A DNA stretch of 9,836 bases, from NCBI GenBank assembly GCA_902782785.1, contig CACZOH010000004.1:1-9836 (forward strand), in the 5' to 3' direction. Positions 6,272 to 9,836 of the stretch are shown one piece after another. The stretch's first letter is position 1; the number at the start of each line of letters is the position of its first letter. Source of the stretch: an uncultured Ruminococcus sp. (GTDB taxonomy: Bacteria > Bacillota > Clostridia > Oscillospirales > CAG-272). The notes beneath the pieces were generated by a model. The model did no database searches and was not told the DNA's origin. It worked only from the letters and a program-made list of their open reading frames with translations. The translations under genes and the position numbers were made by a program.

Positions 6272-7732
6272 ATGATTTCTCTTTTGATCTCTTTAGCTGT
6301 ACTTTGTCTGGGATTCTTTGCCTATGGAAAGGTCACGGAAAAAGTATTCTCGCCGGACGACAGACAGACTCCGGCAATGGCGATAAACGACGGCGTTGAC
6401 TGCGTTCCGATGAAAATGTGGAAGGCGTTTCTCGTGCAGCTGCTGAACATAGCCGGAACGGGTCCCATTTTCGGCGCACTGATGGGCGCGGTGTTCGGTC
6501 CCGTCGTGTTCCTGTGGATAGTGATCGGCTCCATTATGGGAGGCGCGGTACACGATTACATGAGCGGAATGATAAGCTCGCGTCACGGCGGAGCGTCGAT
6601 AGCGGAGCTGTCCGGCACGTATCTCGGCAAGTTTATAAAATGGGTCATGCGCATTTTCTCCGTCGTGCTTCTCGTTTTGTGCGGTACGGTATTCGTCACA
6701 AGCCCGGCGGGACTGCTTGACAAGCTGACTCCGGGCTGGATGAACGGCACGTTCTGGTCAATCGTTATTCTGTTATACTACGTCCTCGCGACGCTTCTGC
6801 CTATCGACAAGCTGATAGGACGGCTTTACCCCGTTTTCGGAGTGCTTCTTATTGTAATGGCGGTGACGGTCATAGGCGGAATAATCTTCTCGGGCGGCAA
6901 ATACACGATACCCGAAATATCGCTGAAAGATCTGCACCCTGAAGGAACTCCGGTCTGGCCGTATATGTTCGTGACGGTCGCGTGCGGCGCGGTATCGGGC
7001 TTCCACGCAACGCAGTCTCCGATGATGGCAAAATGCATAAAGACGGAAAAAGCCGGCAGGACCGTATTCTACGGCGCAATGATAGTTGAATCCGTTATCG
7101 CTCTCGTATGGGCGGCGGCGGGCGTCGCGTTCTACGGAACGACAGAGCTGTTGAATCAGGCGCTTTCGTCCGGCGCGTCAAACGTCGTTTATGAAATATC
7201 AACGGGCGTTCTCGGCACGTTCGGCGGCATACTCGCCGTCGTCGGCGTCGTCGTCTGCCCCATAACGTCGGGCGACACGGCTTTCAGAAGCGCAAGACTG
7301 ATAATAGCGGAAACATTCAGATCCGACCAGAAGAAGATCAAAAACAGACTTTTGATAACGATCCCGCTGCTCGTTATCGGAGGTTTTCTGACGTGGTTTT
7401 CGATGAAAAACAACAACGGTTTCCAGATAATATGGCGTTATTTCTCCTGGAGCAATCAGACGCTTGCGATGATCGCGCTCTGGGTGAGCACGGCGTATCT
7501 GCTTGAAAAAGGCAAATACCGTTTCGGTCCGTTCATCACGGCGCTGCCGGCTGCGTTCATGACGGCGGTCAGCGTAACGTATATACTCATGGCAAAAGAA
7601 GGATTTCATCTGGCGATGAACGTCGGTTATATCGTCGGCGGCGCGTCCGCGGCATTGGCGTTTTCCGCGTTTATGGTCTTCTTCATAAGAAAACAGGTCG
7701 AAAGAAAAAAACTGAGATTACAGAAAACATAA
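6272..7732 (+). CDS. cstA: CstA-family transporter (short form)
   Basis: A 486-residue membrane protein of the carbon-starvation CstA family. Family motifs include LLNIAGTGPIFGALMG (57-72), GGAVHDYMSGM (90-100), SGFHATQSPMMAKC (242-255) and GDTAFRSAR (334-342). Enterobacterial CstA and BtsT, about 700 residues, import pyruvate and have been linked to peptide uptake; this shorter type is common in Clostridia and its substrate is less clear. The ATG at 6272 is preferred over GTG 6263 because AGGTGA (6261-6266), which straddles the previous stop codon, is spaced 5 nt from it. GTG 6263 would add three residues. It lies 9 nt after the DUF1538 gene and 3 nt before the first PII-like gene, so it is clearly part of the operon. 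Two transporter-type genes beside two PII-like genes suggests PII control of one or both. Confidence 0.88.
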   Translation: MISLLISLAVLCLGFFAYGKVTEKVFSPDDRQTPAMAINDGVDCVPMKMWKAFLVQLLNIAGTGPIFGALMGAVFGPVVFLWIVIGSIMGGAVHDYMSGMISSRHGGASIAELSGTYLGKFIKWVMRIFSVVLLVLCGTVFVTSPAGLLDKLTPGWMNGTFWSIVILLYYVLATLLPIDKLIGRLYPVFGVLLIVMAVTVIGGIIFSGGKYTIPEISLKDLHPEGTPVWPYMFVTVACGAVSGFHATQSPMMAKCIKTEKAGRTVFYGAMIVESVIALVWAAAGVAFYGTTELLNQALSSGASNVVYEISTGVLGTFGGILAVVGVVVCPITSGDTAFRSARLIIAETFRSDQKKIKNRLLITIPLLVIGGFLTWFSMKNNNGFQIIWRYFSWSNQTLAMIALWVSTAYLLEKGKYRFGPFITALPAAFMTAVSVTYILMAKEGFHLAMNVGYIVGGASAALAFSAFMVFFIRKQVERKKLRLQKT

Positions 7733-7735
7733 GGT

Positions 7736-8119
7736 ATGGAAAACAAAAAAAACACGGAGGCGCTCTCCGCGCCGGAAGGACTTAAGCTCCTGATAACGAT
7801 AGTCAACCGCGTAAAATCCGAATATTACGCCGACCTGATACAGAGCAGGGGCGTGAATATGCAGCTGTTCGTTTCGGCTGAGGGCACCGCGGGATCGGAA
7901 ACGCTTACGCTTATGGGTCTGGGAGACGACAGAAAAAGCGTGATAATGGGCGTTGTACGCGCGTCAAAGGCGCCCGAGATCATGGCGCTTCTGACCGAGA
8001 AATTCAAAACCATAAAAAACGGCAAGGGCGTTGCGTTCACCGTACCGCTGACAAGCGTGATAGGCGTTTCGGCGTACAGATTTCTTTCAGACGACAGAGA
8101 TACACAGAGGTTTTTATGA
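7736..8119 (+). CDS. PII-like signalling protein 1
   Basis: A 127-residue protein whose core (about 16-118) fits the PII (GlnB/GlnK) ferredoxin-like trimer fold: LKLLITIVNR strand (16-25), a helix with YYADLIQSRGV (30-40), a loop region with AEGTAG (48-53), VIMGVVRASKAPEIMALL (69-86), then KNGKGVAFTVPLTSVIG (94-110). The GxGxAFxxPL segment corresponds to the nucleotide-binding B-loop and following strand. The T-loop is short and lacks the Tyr51 uridylylation site, so classic GlnD modification is not expected. There is an N-terminal extension of about 15 residues. The start is uncertain: the ATG at 7736 has only AGG one base upstream and may depend on re-initiation after the cstA stop. A rare CTG start at 7790 has a better-placed GGAAGGA, but I consider it less likely. 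It overlaps the next gene by 4 nt. Confidence 0.78.
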   Translation: MENKKNTEALSAPEGLKLLITIVNRVKSEYYADLIQSRGVNMQLFVSAEGTAGSETLTLMGLGDDRKSVIMGVVRASKAPEIMALLTEKFKTIKNGKGVAFTVPLTSVIGVSAYRFLSDDRDTQRFL

Positions 8120-8454
8120 TGGATAACGAATATGAAGTGATTTTCTGCATAGTGAACGAGGGTTTCAGCGACGCGGTCATGGACGCTGCGAGACGCGCGG
8201 GAGCGACGGGCGGCACGGTGGTGCGCTCGCGCGGAACGGCGAACGCCGAGGCTGAGAAGCTTTTCGGCATAACCGTGGCTCCGCAGAAGGAAATAGTGAT
8301 CATGCTCGTTGAAAAAGGGGTGCGGAACGATATTCTCCACGCGCTCTATTCCTCGATAGGTCTCGACACTCCGGGACAGGGCATAGCCTTTTCCCTTCCC
8401 GTAGACGCCGCGACGGGCGTTTTCAAAAAGAAAAAGGAAGATCAGACCGAATAA
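8116..8454 (+). CDS. PII-like signalling protein 2
   Basis: A 112-residue protein, the same length as canonical PII. Landmarks are a first strand YEVIFCIVNEG (6-16), AARRAGATGGTVVRSRGTANAEAEKLFG (24-51, helix, strand and T-loop-like region), KEIVIMLVEKGVRNDILHALY (58-78) and TPGQGIAFSLPVD (85-97), the B-loop-type segment. It is a divergent partner of the previous gene, with only scattered identities (for example G.GxAFxxP). PII proteins bind ATP, ADP and often 2-oxoglutarate and sit on transporters such as AmtB. Here the likely partners are the DUF1538 and CstA proteins just upstream. There is no obvious Tyr in the T-loop. The start ATG forms an ATGA overlap with the previous stop and has AGAGG 5 nt upstream; a second ATG follows directly. 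The KKKKEDQTE tail is highly charged. It converges with the TSUP gene, with a 13-bp overlap. Confidence 0.85.
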   Translation: MMDNEYEVIFCIVNEGFSDAVMDAARRAGATGGTVVRSRGTANAEAEKLFGITVAPQKEIVIMLVEKGVRNDILHALYSSIGLDTPGQGIAFSLPVDAATGVFKKKKEDQTE

Positions 8455-8819
8455 GTTTTTAAAGTCTTATAAAGAGAATACATACCGACGAGCAGAAGAA
8501 ACGCGCCGAAGCACTTTCGTAAGATCAACGGATCGGCAAAGGACGCCGCGAGCGCGCCCGTAACGCATCCCGAGGCGCCCGCAAACGTCAGAAATGAGAT
8601 CAGGCGCATATCGGGCTTAAACCTTTTAACGTTGATGAACGAAGCGGGAAACGACGAGGATAAAAACGAAATCAGGTTTATACCCTGCGACTGAAGCTGG
8701 GATACGCCGGAAAACGACGACAGCCACATCGTAAGAAGACCGCCGCCGCCCGCTCCCATACCGGATGACAAAGCGGAAAGAAAACAGACGGCGTAACCGA
8801 TAACCGCGGACGCGCTCAT
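8442..8819 (-). CDS. Half-length TSUP (TauE/SafE) membrane protein, second subunit
   Basis: A 125-residue hydrophobic protein with about four membrane segments. It starts SAVIGYAVCFLSALSSGMGAGGGGLLTMWLS, which carries the glycine-rich GxGGG signature (22-27) of TSUP (DUF81) transporters. It continues with QSQGINLISFLSS (43-55) and a late GALAASFADPLILRKCFGAFLLLVG stretch typical of the end of a TSUP repeat. Full-length members are about 250 residues with two such halves, so this is one half. It overlaps its upstream partner by 4 nt (ATGA), which suggests coupled translation and assembly as a heterodimer. TSUP members move sulfur-containing or organic anions such as sulfite, sulfoacetate or taurine; the substrate here is unknown. 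It ends convergently into the PII operon. Confidence 0.85.
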   Translation of the reverse strand: MSASAVIGYAVCFLSALSSGMGAGGGGLLTMWLSSFSGVSQLQSQGINLISFLSSSFPASFINVKRFKPDMRLISFLTFAGASGCVTGALAASFADPLILRKCFGAFLLLVGMYSLYKTLKTYSV

Positions 8820-9211
8820 CCGAGAAGCGCCGCCGTACCGGCGAAAACGGAAAGAGCGGAAAACAAAAGCGAAACGTACCGGACCTTTATCTTCCCCAAA
8901 AGATAAGCTCCGAGCGCGCCGCCGGCGAGCGCGAACGGGATGTAAGGCAGTGCGGAAAACAAAAGCGTATGATCGTTTATAAAGTAAACGGCGGCGCTGA
9001 TGACCGCCATCGGCAGAACCGTCAGAGCGACCGAGGCAAAGGCCTGTTTTTCATCCTTTTTACAGATCCTGCGAAGCAGAAAAAGCATTATGACGCCGCC
9101 ACCCGTGCCTATAAAGCCGTTTATCATTCCGGCGAAAAGCGCGGCTATACCGCAGAGGGCAAGCGTAATTTCGTCTTTCCTTCTGCCGTTCATAAAAAAA
9201 TTTATCAACAT
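8816..9211 (-). CDS. Half-length TSUP (TauE/SafE) membrane protein, first subunit
   Basis: A 131-residue membrane protein with the TSUP signature INGFIGTGGGVIMLFLL (30-46). A conserved ASVALTVLPMAVISA stretch and GGALGAYLLGKI follow, giving about four membrane segments. It and the downstream 125-residue gene each look like one TSUP repeat, and each carries its own glycine motif. The two are in different frames with an ATGA overlap, so they could be a natural two-gene transporter or one old gene split by a frameshift. The clean start of the second gene and the end at a normal stop favour two genes. The ATG at 9211 has no strong ribosome binding site (AAGAG lies about 12 nt upstream), and a second in-frame Met (residue 7) is not better. 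The promoter on the minus strand is unclear; the region is shared with divergent uppP. Confidence 0.82.
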   Translation of the reverse strand: MLINFFMNGRRKDEITLALCGIAALFAGMINGFIGTGGGVIMLFLLRRICKKDEKQAFASVALTVLPMAVISAAVYFINDHTLLFSALPYIPFALAGGALGAYLLGKIKVRYVSLLFSALSVFAGTAALLG

Positions 9212-9213
9212 AC

Positions 9214-9242
9214 TTGAATTATCTCTTTATTTTTGTTATAAT
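9214..9242 (+). promoter_or_regulatory. Sigma-A promoter of uppP
   Basis: TTGAAT (9214-9219) and an exact TATAAT (9237-9242) are separated by 17 bp. The start should be near 9249, which gives a leader of about 35-40 nt before the start codon. It lies just outside the start of the divergent TSUP gene. Confidence 0.82.
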
Positions 9243-9255
9243 ATAGAATACTCAC

Positions 9256-9287
9256 CGCATATTCTTACCAAAAAAGGAGAATATGCG
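9256..9287 (+). promoter_or_regulatory. Leader hairpin overlapping the uppP ribosome binding site
   Basis: CGCATATTCT (9256-9265) pairs perfectly with AGAATATGCG (9278-9287) around a 12-nt loop. The right arm contains the last two bases of GGAG (9276-9279) and the first possible start codon (9283-9285), and it ends two bases before the second ATG (9289). When folded, the stem would compete with ribosome binding. Whether it acts in regulation is inferred only from position. Confidence 0.55.
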
Positions 9288-9288
9288 T

Positions 9289-9836
9289 ATGGATATATTA
9301 TCGTCGCTTTTGCTCGGAATAATACAGGGCGCGGCGGAATTTCTGCCGATATCGAGCTCGGCGCATCTTGCGCTCTGCCATTCTTTATTCGGTATGGTGC
9401 CGCCCGACGGTTATCCCGCCTTTGACGTGATGCTTCACGCCGGGACGCTTTTTGCGGTGATATTCGCGTACAGAAAAGATATGCCCGCGATAATAAAAGG
9501 GTATTTTACGTTTCCGTATAAGCTTGTAAAGCATGGATTCAGGCTTGAAAGCCTTGACGCGGGCGAAAGGGCGGCGGTCTTCACCGCTCTGGCGACGGTT
9601 CCCGCGGTCATTGCCGCGCTGCTCGGCGCCGCGCGGTTGTCCGACACGCTTTGTCTTTACCCGTCCGCCGTCGGCGCTCTGCTGATCTTAAACGGCGTTA
9701 TGCTTCTTGTCGCCGACGGATGCGGCGAGGGGAAATATACCGTAACGACTGTCGGTTACCGCCACGCGTTCGCCGCCGGTCTGTTTCAGGCTCTATCGAC
9801 GGTACCGGGCATATCGCGCTCCGGCGCCACGGTCAC
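9289..9836 (+). CDS. uppP: Undecaprenyl-diphosphatase UppP/BacA (3' partial)
   Basis: The N-terminal 182 codons of a membrane phosphatase that turns undecaprenyl diphosphate into the monophosphate, recycling the lipid carrier of cell-wall synthesis; it also confers bacitracin tolerance. The two family signatures are present: GIIQGAAEFLPISSSAHL, with the catalytic-loop Glu and the FLPISSS motif near the start, and PGISRSGAT just before the window ends. Full length is about 270 residues, so roughly 90 are missing at the 3' end. I prefer the ATG at 9289 over 9283 because it lies 9 nt from GGAG (versus 3) and gives the usual MDxL start. It is driven by its own promoter, and its leader can fold into the hairpin described separately. 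Like rodA it belongs to lipid-carrier-dependent wall synthesis, but it is transcribed separately. Confidence 0.93.
   Translation, partial: MDILSSLLLGIIQGAAEFLPISSSAHLALCHSLFGMVPPDGYPAFDVMLHAGTLFAVIFAYRKDMPAIIKGYFTFPYKLVKHGFRLESLDAGERAAVFTALATVPAVIAALLGAARLSDTLCLYPSAVGALLILNGVMLLVADGCGEGKYTVTTVGYRHAFAAGLFQALSTVPGISRSGATV

Overview
The window looks like a chromosomal segment of a spore-forming, anaerobic-type Bacillota, most likely class Clostridia. The evidence is sigma-A type promoters, GGAG-type ribosome binding sites, a YpeB-like germination protein, a DUF4358 lipoprotein and short tandem TSUP genes. The coding DNA is moderately GC-rich and uses ATA for isoleucine often. The species cannot be named from the sequence alone. 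No transposase, integrase or phage gene is visible.

Region 1 (1-670) holds the last 45 codons of a carbamoyl-phosphate synthase large subunit (carB). It is followed by about 450 bp without a believable gene. This stretch is an array of 141-142 bp repeats built from three hairpins, and it runs into a bidirectional terminator and a convergent tRNA-Ala(GGC) gene. The repeats contain pieces of the tRNA 3' end, and one long stem shows four compensated base-pair changes between copies. The hypothetical ORFs here on both strands are translations of the repeats.

Region 2 (671-2293) starts with two divergent promoters, one for the tRNA and one for a small DUF4358 lipoprotein gene. The lipoprotein gene converges with, and overlaps by 14 bp, a minus-strand gene for a short YpeB-like membrane protein. 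An exact-consensus TTGACA-17-TATAAT promoter then drives the next operon.

Region 3 (2294-8454) is a tight six-gene plus-strand operon: a RodA-type SEDS glycosyltransferase, MetY (O-acetylhomoserine sulfhydrylase), a double-DUF1538 membrane protein, a short CstA-family transporter and two different PII-like proteins. Gaps run from -4 to +16 nt. The last four genes look like two transporters with two PII-type signal proteins. By analogy with AmtB-GlnK and SbtA-SbtB, my inference is that the PII proteins gate or sense the transporters. The upstream sulfur-amino-acid enzyme hints at an amino-acid or 2-oxo-acid substrate. This is the best candidate for a poorly described system here.

Region 4 (8442-9836) has two overlapping half-length TSUP (TauE/SafE) genes on the minus strand, which could together form one transporter. 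Their last gene converges with the PII operon with a 13 bp overlap. Diverging from them is uppP (undecaprenyl-diphosphatase), cut by the window end. It has a good promoter and a leader hairpin that would cover part of its ribosome binding site and the first of two possible start codons.
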